NCBI GenBank assembly: GCA_030490835.1
Contig: CM059972.1
Span: forward strand, 7,222,264 to 7,286,263
Length of the DNA stretch: 64,000 nucleotides
From: Annona cherimola
Taxonomy: Eukaryota; Streptophyta; Magnoliopsida; Magnoliales; Annonaceae
Direction: 5' to 3'
In this document: piece by piece, positions 48,236-60,600 of the stretch
Layout: every line of letters begins with the position of its first letter
Position numbering within the stretch: the stretch's first letter is position 1
Made by a program: the position numbers and the translations under genes
Notes under the pieces: model-generated
The model's input: the letters and a program-made list of their open reading frames with translations, nothing else
Databases searched by the model: none
Told to the model about the DNA's origin: nothing

Positions 48236-48580
48236 GTAATGATATTAGGGGCTCCATTTCTATTTAACCGGATTACACTGAACTTGTGTGTGTGACTCCA
48301 GTTTCGGCCTGCTTTTTGAGGATGTGAAGTCTATTCTACCCATTGCATTTAGAATTGCTTGTTTAGTTAGGAGACCAAATTTTATTCAAATCTTTGATTA
48401 AAAATTAGTTTTATAATGGACATACAAAAATTGTTTAAAATGAATGTAAAAAAATTATTTGATTTATATATTAATTTTAAATATATATTTTTAACATCTA
48501 AAGTGTCTAGAAGCTTTATTTTTACGTGCATAAATGACTTTATAAATTATTGTATGTAAATGGTTTTATAAAATATTATT

Positions 48581-48750
48581 GGGCAAAATTTCTGCGCACT
48601 CATGACATTTAATCATTATTCTTTTGATATCTATAACATTTGAAAAATTTTGCATGTGCTCACAACATTTCGCCCGCAATTCCTATGATGCTCCTATCGT
48701 TAGTAACATGCCTCCTTTTTATTTGCAATTTTGAAAATGCCCCTCCATCC
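48581..48750. repeat. Left terminal inverted repeat of the Pack-MULE
   Basis: Pairs with about 50015-50183. Conserved islands: CTGCGCAC, CATGACATTT, ACAACATTTCGCCC and GAAAATGCCCCTCC. Confidence 0.85.
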
Positions 48751-49035
48751 TCTTTCATTCTAGCCGATTTCTTCGTCGTTGAAACTAGTCGCCTCACTCT
48801 CTCCTCTGCTCTGCCAACTCTTCCTCCAATTTCAATCGCCCCCTTGTCTTTGCCAACACTTCCTAGAAAAATCTAATCCCTTAATTGCCTATCCAAATTC
48901 ACTTCCGGCCATCTTCAGCTCTCCCTTCTCTCCCTCCAGCTTTGCCTCCCCACGCTAAGAATTCCCTGCCTGTGCTCCACCACAAGGATGTCACCATCTC
49001 TGCTGATAGGCCCTCATCGTCCTCCTCTTTTGATT

Positions 49036-49885
49036 ACCTCTTGTCACCCCTACTCCAACCCTTCATCGAGTGTGCCCATATTGTCACTCCTATGCCACTT
49101 ATATCCTTCTCAGCTTTTGCAATTTCGTCTCCGACTGTGGGGCCTGAGGGAGCGACTGGCCTTTTACTTTCAGGAAGTCCTTTGTGGTCGCTTGTTGTTG
49201 AAGATGTCTTCCTCCGCCGCTGCCATTATTACAAAATTGCATTTGCAGTTTCATTCCTCAGAAGAGGACCTTGTGCTTTCTTACAAAGCTCTTAATGAAG
49301 CTTGGCCCTACTCTAAATTTGCCCACTTGACTGCCAACTAGGCCATCCTGGAAGCTATCGAGTCCTCCGATCGGATTCACATCGTCAATTTTCAAGTCGT
49401 TCCGGAGGTTTAGTGGGTTTCTTTGCTTTAGGCCCTCACCACTCGATAAGTCGGAAAGCTTACAACAATCCGTATTTCAAGAATTCTGTTGCCTGTGTTT
49501 TGTGCTTTTCCCTATGCTTCCATCCTTGCCACAAGAAATCAGTTTAGGAACTTCACCAAGCTTCATGATCTCAATTTCAAGTTCCAGTCGGCATTAATCC
49601 CAATTCACAAACTTAGTGAGTCGAGTTATTGAGTGAGTTCGGAGGAGATGTTGGCCGTGAACTTTGCTCTAGCTATATAACATCCTTGGAGAGATGGCTA
49701 TGGTGGTAGAGCTAATGCTCTCGCTGAGGAAATTGTTAAAGTCGAAGGTGGTGATGCTGGGGGAGTATGAGGCAAGCTTGAACCAAGTGGGGTTCTTGAA
49801 TCGGTTTCAGAACGTTCTCTGATACCACGTGGTGATGTTCGAGATGCTGGAGTCGAGCATGGAGAGAGAATCGAGTGAGCCCCTT
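49036..49885 (+). pseudogene. GRAS (SCARECROW-like 4/7 type) pseudogene fragment inside the Pack-MULE
   Basis: Recognisable GRAS blocks in order are: LLSPLLQPFIECAHIV; (other frame) RERLAFYFQEVLCGRL; then YKALNEAWPYSKFAHLTAN and IHIVNF (the VHIID motif); TTIRIS; RNFTKLHDLNFKFQ; EEMLAVNF; and, after a frameshift near 49.68 kb, VVMLGEYEASLNQVGFLNRF. The C-terminal SAW region is absent. Premature stops occur at 49339, 49411, 49429, 49447, 49630 and 49820. Five of these (all but 49447) are explained by C-to-T changes at Gln (CAG) or Arg (CGA) codons. Family members are intronless nuclear transcription regulators. This copy cannot encode a functional GRAS protein. Confidence 0.88.
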
Positions 49886-50013
49886 GGATTGGCGGAGGAT
49901 GGTGGCAATGGTGCTGCTAGCGTCAAGGTGCTAATGTTATTGAGTACGATGCCAGCCATTGCTTATCTAGTTGCAAAGGAGAACAGGGTGGTGGTGGTGG
50001 TGGAGGTGAGGAA

Positions 50014-50183
50014 GATGAGGGAGGGGCATTTTCGGAATTGCAAAAAAAAGACGCACATTACTGATGGCACGGGCATCGTCGGAATTTAGGGGTGAAATGT
50101 TCTCAGTATGTGGTAATTTTTAAAATGTTGCATGTATGAGGTGAATAACGGTCAAATATTATGGGTACGCAGAAAATTTACTC
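50014..50183. repeat. Right terminal inverted repeat of the Pack-MULE
   Basis: The reverse complement of the left repeat, with roughly one mismatch per four to five bases over much of its length by eye. It is followed by the second AATATTATT copy. Confidence 0.85.
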
Positions 50184-50349
50184 AATATTATTACATTCTA
50201 CCGTATATATGAATGAGAATGCTTCTATCAAACTTTCTTTTTCTATATAATTTTTTTTATTTTGAATATTCTGATGGTTGATAGAAAATCTATTTTATTA
50301 TTGTGTTTAGCATCATTTATGGTATTTTGAAAACTTATTCACTTTAGTA

Positions 50350-50560
50350 CTATTGTGAACAAGCCCTATCTATAAATGTGTAAAAATTAATCGAACAAAA
50401 TAATTTAATATTAAATATCATTTTAAAGTTGTATTATCAACATCTATACTATTTAAAATATTATTTTTATGTGAATAAATATTATAAAGTATTATTACAT
50501 TTTAATACATATGTAAATAAAACTAAGCATTTGTTTTTCGATTTACACATGAATACACCA
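50350..50560 (-). mobile_element. Diverged Micron-like fragment
   Basis: TTTAATATTAAATATCATTT, ATCAACATCTATACTATTTA and AAGTATTATTACATTTTAAT correspond, reversed, to the central part of the family seen at 12.4-13.1 and 58.1-60.2 kb. No termini are seen. Confidence 0.4.
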
Positions 50561-51049
50561 ATTTTTGAGCAAATGTGGCCTATGCACATATTGATTTGAG
50601 TGACACTTGATTTTCTAGCTAAACAAATGATGTTAAATACAATGAATAGATTGGATTTCCCATCAAACATCAAAAAATTAAAATTTGAAAGGATTACAGG
50701 GAACCACTTTTATGTAAGCCAGTTACATATAAGTGAGTCCGATTCATAAATAGATTCAAGTATTTTTCATCATCTACAAATGAATATGTTAATTTTTAAG
50801 CAAACGTGGACCATTGAGATCACTGTTCAAGATAATTTTCGGTCTCATGATAAAATAAAATTGATAATGTATGTATCGGGTTTTATGGAAGTAATTTTAT
50901 GTAATTTTTTTTATTTTTAATAATTTTGATGCTTAATGGAAATCTATTTAATTAATTGCATTTAACATCATTTGTTTAATTAGGAAACTAAATTTCATCT
51001 AAATCAAATATGCCCATGAGTTGCATTTGCTAATATATACATTTTCATG

Positions 51050-51330
51050 TGTAAATTATGAAAATGTTTTAAATTTATTTACGCATGTATTAGAATGTAA
51101 TATTACTTTATAAAATCATTTATTCTCAGATAGTTTAGATGTTGAAAATATAATTTAAGGTTGATATTTAATATTAAGTTTTTTTTTATTACGTGGATTT
51201 TACACATTTGTAGATAGTCTATGTATAATAATCTCGACAAATAAAAGAATTTTCATGATAGTGTAAATGATATTAAATATAATAAATGGATTAAATTTTA
51301 TATAAAGTGTTAAGATATTGAAAAATGAAA
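51050..51330 (+). mobile_element. Diverged Micron-like fragment
   Basis: GATAGTTTAGATGTTGAAAA and TTTTTATTACGTGGATTTTA match the family interior in forward orientation. The ends are lost. Confidence 0.45.
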
Positions 51331-52189
51331 AGGTAAGTCTAAGAAAAGTTTCATATTCATACAAGCACAACCAAACAATGTAAATCTCATTTACCAGTTA
51401 TAAGAAAACTTTCAGTGCAACTCAGGTCGCATCGGACCAAAACCTTATGCCTAGAATTTCATTCCTTGTCCGTGAAATTTGCAGAAAGTGGATCAAACCA
51501 GCCAACCATTAAGGAACCTGGCTAACAAGAAAGGGTGAGGCAGATGGAAATTTCTTCCGTACGTTGTACTTCTGGCTCCTGCAGGTGTTTTTAACGTTTC
51601 TGCTTTCCACAAATCCATGGAAACCCCAAATCTTCGTATTACTATGGATGTTTTAAATTATACAGATCTTCACCGAGAGTTGATCAATGGAAACACATAA
51701 GGCTCAAGCTACCGGATTATTTTATTTTTTTAAATTTGGATGGAAGCTATTTTTTTTTTTCAAAATTCTTGTATTTTACAACTCAACCCAAGAGCCAAGA
51801 CATGTTTTCCATTCATTTTAACTTTAGGAGAGACATTGCTCTCAAATTAAAATGGAAGCTAAATTCTCTTCGCCGAAAGCATACTAGTTGATATGCAGGC
51901 CGACTGACCTACCGGTTTTGAATTAGAAAAAGAAATGTTCCACATCTCACTTGTATGGCATGTGGACGTGCCCTAAGGCCCCAATTCACGGAATCATCCG
52001 TCGTTTCTATCCCATCAACACGTGTTCTGTTTTCATGTGAGGCAACGGCAGTAATGGCGGATCTACAGGACCTTGGGCGGGTAGGGGAGGGGGGGCAAAT
52101 TTTATTCATATTTGGAAATTTTAGCTATTTGAAGTATTTGAACCAACGCCTTTTACTTAAAAAAAAAAACAATTTCAGCTGCCAATTGC
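51331..52189. other. Intergenic, no gene seen
   Basis: No domain-bearing ORF is recognised on either strand. Confidence 0.5.
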
Positions 52190-52554
52190 GGACTCCCATT
52201 GCATGCGCCCTCTCCATGCTCCCGTGCGCATACACCTTTTTATTTTTATTTTTTTTAAATTTTTTTTTACAATATTATTAATCTATATCTACTTAATATA
52301 TGTATAAATTTTTATTATTTTTGAAATATTTTAGATATTTATTTTTAATTTTTGAAAATCAGTGACATTTTAGATAATACCTAAAATGCCACTGATTTTC
52401 AAAAATAAAAAATAAATATCTAAAATACTTCAAAAATGGTAAAAATTTATACACATGTTAAATACACTTATATTAACAGTTTTATAAAAAAAATTTTGAA
52501 AAAAAAATTAAAAAAAAGAGTCTATGCTCCCGAGAGCATGCAATACCGAATCCC
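52190..52554. mobile_element. MULE-type foldback MITE with perfect 9-bp target duplication
   Basis: GCCAATTGC flanks both sides exactly (52181-52189 and 52555-52563). The ends GGACTCCCATTGCATGC and, reversed, GGGATTCGGTATTGCATGC are inverted repeats. The AT-rich arms fold back completely around 52375. The arm core resembles those of the elements at 3080, 7569 and 13741. Confidence 0.8.
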
Positions 52555-52563
52555 GCCAATTGC

Positions 52564-55500
52564 AGCCAACCATCGCCATCCCACTAGCAACAAAAATTGT
52601 TGGTGATACGTAGTGAGCATCTTGTTATTACTAAATGTGCATCTTGTTGCATATTTCTGTGGCGACACTATTTTTTTTTATAGTTGTATATATATTATGA
52701 TATTTTGATATTATAATAAAACATATTCACACTCTTATACGGTGGAGGCAAATTTTTTTTAAACCTCTACCATAGAGGGAAATTATAATCACCACAATAG
52801 AAGAAAATTATAAAATCCTGATTAATGAGGGACAAATCCATAAAATATGAAATTATTACCATTGCGTCCAACTGTACTTGAAATAATGAATGCCCACACG
52901 AGAGGTTTCGGTTGTTACCGTGACGCCGTTGGTGTTGCGGCCTATGGTGACACCATTGATGTATACCTTGGACCTCATGTGCTACATATGAGAGGCTCGA
53001 ATGATAGAAAAATAGAATAAAAATGTAAGAGATGAAAAAAGTAGCATTTAAAATGTAAGAATTGTATTATAAATAAGAAATTTTTATTGAACATTAAAAA
53101 AATTATTTTGTGAATGGAAAATTAATTCTTATTCATTTTCCATTTAAGTTTTTTAAATGCTTGGGAACAAGCCTTTATCATGTAAACCACTTTGACATTC
53201 TCACATTCATCTATTTGTTACCGCCCTTTTCACAAATTGCTACATCAACAGTTGTCTACGGACCCATCTTAGCCCTCTAAAACCCTTTATTGGATTACAC
53301 GTGTGACTCATCCCGTACCATACGTACCACTCTATGGCCTATTTTATACGTGGGCAATAGCAGTACAAACGGATGAGTACGGCTGGGTGCAGAGATTGGA
53401 TATATCGTTCTGTTGTATTTATTTCTAGGCAGTATATGCATCACCGCGGTACGTACACGTGTCATGCACATGGATTAATGCAGACCATTTAGTAGATAAA
53501 ATATCTATGGCAATTAATGGACGGTATTGGCAGGCTCCATGAATCTGATGTGATGTTCTTGGGCTTTGTTTTTTTTTTTATATTATTATATTAACTGCTC
53601 ATTCAAAATATAAATTTTTAAATTTTATTCAGGCACGTCCTAAATGAGATAAAATTTTTGAATTGAATATGTATCATCATTTTTAATAAGACTTTTCAAT
53701 TCTTAATATAGTTTTTTTAATTTTTAATATAATTTTATTTATTTCTAATATAAATCATTACATTCTCATCGTAAATTATAAGTTATATTTAAGAATCTTG
53801 TATTATTTAGAACACGACTGTAACGAATTCTGCGGCGAACGCTGAGAGACTGTGCTTCTAAAACACATGAAAGACGCTCAAACTTTCCTCAGTAGATGAG
53901 AGACAAATGCTTTTCTAGCTCAGCTATGCCACTGATGTCATTTCGATCTTTTTTAATGGGAAAGCCTACTTCCACACACATATAAAAATTGTATAAATCA
54001 AATGGATTTTAATTACTCATGATGTGATGTTTTTTCACTTTCCCCTCCATTGTTACGTCACACAAATGGGATCTAGCTAGTTACTCCGTTTAGAATGTGT
54101 TACTTTTATGCTTTTTTTTTTTTTTTTTTTTTTTTTCCCGTGCTCTTTGAAAAGTGAAGCTCAGCTGCTTCAATTTTCCCCACAGGAAGCAACTAAGAGT
54201 TTGGCTATTTCCATCTTCCACATATAACACAAATGCTACTTTAATTTGCTCATCCATTTAGGAAGCATATCTTCACAGATAACAGGAACAAGAGGAAAAA
54301 GACAAATTGTGTGCAAGCCATATTGTAATTTTTTTTTTCATGAAAAACGACTAGCTAATAAATTTAAAGAAGCTTGTGTATTTCCATGCGTATAAAAAAT
54401 AAATATGCTAGCCTTTCTAACCAATGTGGATTGAAGTAGTCCCTTGGATATGTATGATGCCCTAACAAGGCTGTATATAACATGTATGACCCCAAATTCA
54501 GCAAGCTGGTTGAACTGTTCAAAATTATAATTTTGATGAATCATTCGATGTAAACTATGTCTTTAAAACCCAACTTCCCTACGAACTATTTTTCTAGCTA
54601 TTTTCCGATGTAAACAGCTAGAAGGAGTAGGTATAGTTAAATATTTGCCGCATGGTGAGTGAGATGTTATCGGGTTGTGCATATGCATGGTCTGCTGGAG
54701 CCAGTGTAAATAATGGAGGAGAGGGTGGGATTGTTTGAGATGAGACGAGAGCTGATAAGTAGCTTGGTTAGCTGGATAAGAAATGAGATAGCTACTTACA
54801 TTGGAGATGCATGTACGTATGGCAAATTAAGATGCGGGTGGAGACAGTGCCTCGTTCCATGCATGGAGACAGGTAAAGACAAGAGAGAATTGTAAGTTTT
54901 CTAGTAGCTAGCTAGCCAGGAATTTAGAGCTAGAAAGAGATGGTTGGGCCGGCCGTGTCGGGGGCTCGCAGGGGCCAGAGGAGATATCAGCTAGCAGAGC
55001 CACAAAGAAGGAATGACGAGATGGAGTGCATGAGGGGTGGGGTGGGGGGCAGACACGCAGGAGACAATGCCGAGCCCATGCACGTGAAACACCTCACCCT
55101 TGCCCTCTTTTCTGTCCCTTGCATTGCCACTTCTACTCTCTCTTTCTCAAAACACATTTTCCTTGTACATGCAGGACATACAGGTAAAATATCCAATCCA
55201 GCAGATCATAAAATCTCTCATTTTCCTTGTACAGGAAAAAAATGATAAAAAAAAAAAAAGAAATGCAGGAAAATATCCTCTCCAGCAGATGAAATGACCA
55301 AATCCCTAACGTAAACTATATGCGTATGTCAAACTACATATGTGAGCATATTAATTGAAAATACTTAGTGAATATCCATTATGTTACGTATATTGTTATA
55401 AAATTTTGATATATAAATAAAAAAATGTATAGGAGATATGCTAGATTGCAGCCCGCGACACCAAAGTTTTTTTTTTTTTTTTTAATGGAAGCAAAGCCAT

Positions 55501-57443
55501 AGTTACTTAGTTAGTGACACCGTAGTTAGTGACACCATTTTTTGGTAGAATTATTTTCTCACTTTTTTCCTCGTTGTCAAACACACTTTGCAATAGAGCA
55601 GATTTTGGTTTCGTCAACAAAATAGGCCCTATCTAACTATAGTGAGCATTAATTAGGCTTCAATATGATGCAAGGTATTATATTACACATTAAAAATAAT
55701 ATAACATGCAAAAGTACTATAATATGTTTTGAAACTAATATAAAAATATTTTACTATATTTGCAAACTATGAAATAATGTGGTCATATTTATAAAAATCC
55801 AAATTTTTTTGAAACCAAAGACAATAAAATCGATTACCAAGAAGACCATCCCTGGGTGAAAACTTTCATATTCTACCTCTACCTTGAATTGTCCATTTCA
55901 AGAATTCTTATTTATTTTTGTTGGGGTCTTCGGTAGCTAGTTTGGACCTTTGGGGGACGTCGGCTATCACATTTTTTTTTACAGCTAATCATGGCTATTA
56001 ATTAGTGATAAAACAGGATTAATTTGTTGCTGACAGTTGCTATTTGTTTTTGGCACTGATGTATATGTTCGACGACGATTCCCCAAAAACATACCTGTTT
56101 TTGGCTCTGTATATCTCTAATTTTTTTTAGTTGCACGTCGAAATTAATGCCACAAAACGATAAAAAATTAAACCACACATGCAAGAGTCAGAAGCTTTCT
56201 AGCTAGATAATTGGATGGATATGGATTGTGAACCAAGGATATCGGCAAGTTCCAGCTTTCTTATTGTTTCAAGAGGAATTATATATTCAATATATCCAGC
56301 CAGTTGCCAGTTGCATAGGCCAACCTCTTTATTTTCAAAAAGTGTTGTCTTTTAATTACTGGATCTTTAATTGTCATTCATGAGATCATGACAATTACAT
56401 CAGAGCAGAGTGTAAAGTTAACTGCAGATAATAGTAAACACAACCAACTTAAAAACATGTGCAACCAGCTATTACTATTGTTCTTTGCAGTCAACCAAAA
56501 ATCACTGAGCTATATATATTCGACTTACATTTGTCATATGTAACGACCTAATGTATAATCAGTTGTTTGATGCATATGTTTGTTTGCAGCAAAATAACAT
56601 TACATGCAATGAAATTTATGATATATGTAGCAAAATTAATTGATCTTTTAAAGAAATTTGTTGTAATATTGCAATTGACCAAATTAATTATTTAGGAATA
56701 CTAGTTCGACGTTATAGAGATTCTTAATTAATTAATTATGAATTAGGAGATACATCTGCCAGTGTAAGTGCTTAATTAATTAGTACTACTAGGGTAGCAG
56801 CGATTACTTCAAAGAGACATGCACGGCTTATAATTTGTTTGAAGCTTACTGTGCGTTTTCCCCAGCAGCCGTAGATTTCATCACCACACTTCTTCCACAA
56901 CACTCATGCCCACCTGGCACTCTCCTAGGCCAAGTCATGGACAAAGGAAAAATTTATTAAAAAGACCACAGATAGGTCATATAAATGTCGACATTATTTA
57001 AAAAAAAATCATAGAAAGAGAGAAAAATGTGTCCCGGAAGAAGGATAAAAGGTAAATCTAACAAAGGTCTTACCGGGAATTCAGTACTGATTAACCACAC
57101 CTTAAAACATTAATTATTCAATAAAATAGGGAAAAAACTAGATACAAGTTGTTGTTGACGATTTTTACTGGCTACTTGGACGTTCCAATTTCCTATCGAT
57201 ATTACAATTAATAAAAAAGTGGGTTGATAAAAAGGAAGAAGAAGGAAGGGATGTCCCTACATCAATTTTAGGACCATGCGTTCTATAACTAGCATGTGGA
57301 AAAATCAAGAAATATCAATTAAGTCCGTTACTGTGTGTAACGGGCCTAAAGCCACGCCCATTGTATCATATAAAGCTATTTGTATTGAATTTGCCTGCTC
57401 AGTTTGTTTTGAGCTATATAAAATTTACTCTACAATTATATAT
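52564..57443. other. Intergenic, no gene supported
   Basis: ORFs are short and unrecognised, including those in the GC-richer 54.7-55.3 kb block. A poly(T) run lies at about 54111-54136. A weak SINE-like unit (minus strand, A-box-like near 53926-53941, poor B box near 53874) is possible. I compared the GC-richer block by memory with common conserved plant microRNA sequences and found none. Confidence 0.45.
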
Positions 57444-57794
57444 GGGTTATGATTTTGTTCATTAGCTCAGGTTAATAGAAACTCTTATTAGCTTAAGTGC
57501 ATGTATATATTTTAATTTTTTTTATAAAGATATTGGCACATGTGTATTTAACTCATATATCAAAATTTACAAAATTTGAATACTTACCAATATTTTTCTA
57601 AATTTTAAAAATTGATAGTTTTTGAGGGGTGAAAATTAAATGCACAAAAATAGTTGATTTTTGAAATTAAAAACTATATATACATTCATAAATTGTAAAA
57701 TTTTGCATGTGAATTGGATATACTCGGGGCCATATTTTATTAAAAATAATTAAAAAATCCTATGCATCTGGGCTAACTAATAGGATCATAACCC
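57444..57794. mobile_element. Foldback element related to the MULE-type MITEs
   Basis: Starts GGGTTATGATTTTGTTCATT and ends, reversed, GGGTTATGATCCTATTAG. The interior contains GTGTATTTAACTCATATATC and its inverted partner. The target duplication is not clear. Confidence 0.55.
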
Positions 57795-58139
57795 ACACAT
57801 GTATATTTTGACAACAATATACTTACGAACGCAGTTTGCCAAAACACTCTTATTAATATAACCGATGTGGATTTGTGGCAAATTCAAAGTTTGATTGATC
57901 AGATTTGACCAATTAATTTGCATGCTGTTAAGATCCAGTAAGTCAAAGGAAAACAGTACATGACTCTGATAATTTTTTAATTCGTGGGTCATAGAATAAT
58001 GCGAAACTAACGAAGAGGATACTTTTGCAAAAGAGTTCATAAATAAGGCCATTTTTGTGTACAAAGAATACCTATAAAGTTGCAAATATTTTTGAAAAGA
58101 CGGGGATCGGAGCATAATATGTGTATATATATATGTATA

Positions 58140-58500
58140 ATATGGATTTTGATCAAGTGAACACGGACTACACCATGCATTCCACTGTAAATGGGCCCCA
58201 TTTGATTATAAAATCAATATTTATTTCATCTATTGTATTTAGAATTATTTACTTTTGTAATATAATAATTTTCATCCAGATCAAACATGTGTATGTTCCT
58301 CATCTTAAAATGATACAAAATCAACATAATAAAATAATTTAATGTAAATATCAACTTTCAAGTTGTATTTTTAACATTTAATCATCAAAAAATATTTTTA
58401 TATAGATAAATGATTATAAAATATTATTATATTTTATACATGTAAGACCCATTTTGTAATAGACTGCCCAGTAATTATAGTGCACTTCGTCTATAGTGGA
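58140..58500 (-). mobile_element. Micron-like MITE, reverse copy
   Basis: Bounded by TA-rich tracts (about 58122-58134 and 58503-58519). The interior is the reverse of the 12.4 kb copies: CATCTTAAAATGATACAAAA, then TTTTTAACATTTAATC. The termini resemble the palindromic ends (AGACTGCCCAGTAATTATAG). Confidence 0.65.
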
Positions 58501-58529
58501 TCATATATATATATATAACTCATCTAATG

Positions 58530-58900
58530 CAAACAGACTGCATCATAATTACGTTGCAGTCTGCTGCACAATGAGCTCTACACATATTAGAATATTAAAA
58601 TACTTTATACAATTATTATCCATATAAATAACATAATTTAGACGGTTTAGATCTTGAAAATACCATTTTAAAATTGGTATTTATATTAAACTATTTTATT
58701 ATATTGATTTTATACCATTTTAAGATGGGACATATACACGTGCTAGATTTGGATAAAAATTGATATGCAAGCAAAATAAATAATTCTAAATACAATAAGT
58801 GGGGTAGATGTTAATTTTAATACATGTGGGGGCTCATTTTGGGACGGGGATTGTACTATAATTGCAGTGCAGTCTGTCTACACTTGAATAATTTTCATAT
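58530..58900 (+). mobile_element. Micron-like MITE, forward copy
   Basis: Begins CAGACTGCATCATAATTACG (degenerate palindrome) and ends ATTGCAGTGCAGTCTG. The interior contains TTTAGACGGTTTAGATCTTG and ACCATTTTAAGATGG. Confidence 0.65.
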
Positions 58901-59389
58901 ATGTATACAGTGGGAATTGTCTAGAACAAAAACTAGCAAAGCAAATAGCTAGATGAGTATCATTGTAGTAATTGATCACCAAACTACTATAGTTATGCTA
59001 ATTAATTTGGACAATAGACACTTTAGTTTAGAAATGATAAAGTTAAAAATTGTATGAGTTTTTAGCTAAATGTATAACATTGTATTTTGATTCAGACATA
59101 ATTTACAGTTCAGTTGGTAATATAGAAAAGTAAAAAAAAAATTGTCCCCTATTTTATTCACTCATTTTGATAAAATTTAACATCACTACTTTGCCTATTT
59201 AAAATTATTATCTCAATATTTTAATCATTACCACCATTTTGTATTACTTTTTTATTTTTTTGAAAAGTTTTTACTATAATTTTTCTTATTTTTCTAGTAA
59301 ATGAATCCTTAATTTATTTCTAATATTCTGCTGCCAAGATTTTCAATATATCTTCCTACTCAAATATGGCTCTATATTATATATATGGA

Positions 59390-59760
59390 AAATATTCAAA
59401 TGCATATAAATTACACTATAATTATGGTACGGACTACTTCAAAATGGGCTCTACATGTATTAAAATTAACATTTACCTCATTTATTGTATTTAGAATTAT
59501 TTATTTTGATAGCATACTAATTTTTATCCAAATCTAGCATATGTATATGCTCCATCTTAAAATGGTACAAAATTGACGTGATAAAATAACTTAACTTAAA
59601 TATCAATTTCAAAGTAGTATTTATAAACCGTTTAAAATATGTTATGTATATAGATAAATAATTGTATGAAGTATTTTAACATCTTAATATGTGTGAAGCT
59701 CAGTTTGTAGCGGACTGCACCGTAATTATGGTGCAGTCTGTTTGCACAGGATTTGTTCTA
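59390..59760 (-). mobile_element. Micron-like MITE, reverse copy
   Basis: The left flank is a TA tract. The interior contains CCATCTTAAAATGGTACAAA reversed relative to 12.4 kb. The right terminus GGACTGCACCGTAATTATGG retains one half-site of the palindrome. Confidence 0.65.
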
Positions 59761-59839
59761 TATCCATGACCGAACTCAAGCATGCATCATAGAACAAAGT
59801 AATAGGGGTAATAAAATCAAATACAAATTTTAACTAATA

Positions 59840-60150
59840 GCTGACTAGTTTGATGGGCCCTATATACACTTAAATCTATTAACACTTTATACAATCATTT
59901 ATTTATGTATGAATTATATCTTAGATAATTTATATGTTGAAAAAAATAACTTTAAAATTATTATTTACATTAAACTATTTTGTTATATTGATTTTGTTTT
60001 ATTTTCATATAGGGCCCGTGCACATTTCCAATTTAGATGAAAATTGGTATGCTCACAAAAGAAACAACTAAATACAATGGATTTAGTAGATACACATTTT
60101 ACGATCATATGAAGCTCATTTTGAGCCAAATATATTATAAATTCCAGTAC
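59840..60150 (+). mobile_element. Micron-like MITE, partial forward copy
   Basis: TTAGATAATTTATATGTTGA and AATTGGTATGCTCACAAAAG match the family interior. The ends are eroded. A TA tract follows at about 60182-60191. Confidence 0.5.
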
Positions 60151-60600
60151 ATTTATATATGTTGAAATATTTCTCTATGTTATATATATATAGTCCTCTA
60201 TCAATATTCAAATTAAGAAAAAAGAGCAGATTTTAACATGGGTACAAAAAATGACACAATCTAATAACAAAATACAAGTTGATCATTGAATTTAATGTGT
60301 CACATTTGGCGCATGGCAAATAGGAATTAAACCTATTGATGGAACGAATTGACGAAATCATCTTAAAGCTGCCATCTTTAGCTTTCATTCCAGCTGCCAT
60401 ATGCTGACTTGAAAAATGAAAAGAAGAAGAAAACTAGAGAAACAATTATCGATCGATAATTTGACAATCGATGATACAATCTCCAAGTGACCAAACTGAT
60501 TATAAGGGTAGAGGGTCATCAGTTGTCTATCTATACTAATTAATTTGGGAGTATTAAAAATGGAAAGAAAAAAAAAATTAAGAGAAGAAATGCAGTGTGG
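60151..60600. other. 3' flank of the SAUR gene
   Basis: No further gene. Contains the presumed 3'UTR of the minus-strand gene ending at 60601. Confidence 0.5.

Larger units (their letters stand above)
48581..50183 (+). mobile_element. Pack-MULE carrying a GRAS gene fragment
   Basis: The left end GGGCAAAATTTCTGCGCAC and the right end read in reverse, GAGTAAATTTTCTGCGTAC, start imperfect inverted repeats of about 170 bp. Their inner parts share TGCAATTTTGAAAATGCCCC against TGCAATTCCGAAAATGCCCC. AATATTATT is duplicated exactly at both flanks (48572-48580 and 50184-50192), the 9-bp target duplication of Mutator-like elements. Between the repeats lies a captured SCL-type GRAS fragment and no transposase, which defines a Pack-MULE. 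It lies about 350 bp beyond the TKI1 poly(A) signal, in the same orientation as the captured gene. Confidence 0.9.

Noticed and set aside
49829..50089. An 86-aa plus-strand ORF as an independent gene
   Set aside because: Its start is the tail of the GRAS pseudogene and its end runs into the Pack-MULE terminal repeat.
54640..55250. GC-richer block as a possible microRNA or lncRNA gene
   Set aside because: No mature sequence of the common conserved plant microRNAs was recognised and no convincing long hairpin was found by eye.
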